From the NCBI GenBank assembly GCA_040235375.1, contig JBECKQ010000106.1, positions 1 to 5,791 of the forward strand: DNA of 5,791 nucleotides, in the 5' to 3' direction. Numbering within the stretch: position 1 is the first letter of the stretch; each line of letters begins with the position of its first letter. The position numbers and the translations under genes were made by a program. Source of the DNA: JBECKQ01 sp040235375. GTDB taxonomy: Bacteria; Planctomycetota; Phycisphaerae; UBA1845. Below the pieces are notes generated by a model that did no database searches, was not told the origin of the DNA, and saw nothing but the letters and a program-made list of their open reading frames with translations. This document shows, piece after piece, positions 5,626 through 5,791 of this stretch.

Positions 5626-5791
5626 TGCTGCTCCGGGGAAGGAGGAAGTTAGAAGCTCTCTTGTCCGCTGGCGGAGAGAACCCCGCGTACATGATTAACA
5701 CGCGGGCAGTAATCACCGACAACAAGTGGCACGATACGGCTTCGAACGGATAACCGTCAATTGGTAATCACCCCCGAGCCACCAAGGGTTT
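5626..5791 (-). ncRNA. Structured 3' end of an unidentified minus-strand transcript (3' UTR or small RNA)
   Basis: Upstream of the terminator the minus strand holds two more hairpins. One has CCCGCGT (5682-5688) paired with ACGCGGG (5700-5706) around 11 bases. The other has TCTC/TCC (5657-5660, 5664-5666) paired with GGA/GAGA (5673-5679), with a TTG bulge. I recognise no named RNA: there is no tRNA T-arm and no SRP or tmRNA signature. All three minus frames meet a stop within the last 79 bases (5768-5770, 5757-5759, 5713-5715), so a protein gene from beyond the edge could end at any of them. In frame, the candidate tails are TLGGSGVITN (stop 5757) and a 25-residue tail ending in RATCCR (stop 5713). 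Which, if any, is real cannot be decided here. Confidence 0.35.

Noticed and set aside
5015..5725. Minus-strand 236-codon frame with a hydrophobic patch near its start (ARLFFRWLPCSATLCHVVASL)
   Set aside because: It runs through the intrinsic terminator and half of recO in another frame, and is Arg/Ser-rich downstream; no family resemblance.

Overview
The window is GC-rich bacterial chromosome, most likely from a planctomycete or a close relative in the PVC group (possibly Phycisphaerae-like). This rests on my recollection that the two unnamed proteins resemble conserved hypothetical proteins of planctomycetes, and on the combination of an AceE-type pyruvate dehydrogenase with a flagellin. 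No search was run, so the assignment is tentative. I see no mobile element, CRISPR array, tRNA or rRNA.

Layout, left to right. Bases 1-925 (minus strand) hold the first 308 codons of aceE, the homodimeric pyruvate dehydrogenase E1, cut by the left edge. Bases 926-1171 are its leader and contain a strong hairpin at 1102-1127. Bases 1172-1924 (minus) encode a 250-residue soluble protein of unknown function. Across a 116-base divergent intergenic region carrying a nine-pair dyad, bases 2041-2817 (plus) encode a two-helix membrane protein with a BamE-like extracytoplasmic segment and a C-terminal PH-like segment. This gene converges on a 469-residue flagellin gene (2980-4389, minus), with a large shared hairpin at 2887-2920 between them. 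Upstream of flagellin lies recO (4602-5336, minus), a DNA-repair mediator, whose start codon sits directly behind a predicted promoter with no Shine-Dalgarno sequence. The last 455 bases hold no gene I can name. They do contain a textbook intrinsic terminator on the minus strand (5589-5625), preceded by two further hairpins, so a transcription unit or small RNA entering from the right ends there.

The genes do not form a single operon or an obvious functional system: central metabolism, an uncharacterised divergent pair, motility and recombination repair lie side by side, each apparently with its own control signals. I find no clear novel defence or mobile system. The most useful leads are the probable leaderless recO transcript, the structured terminator-ended RNA at the right edge, and the uncharacterised divergent pair with its dyad.
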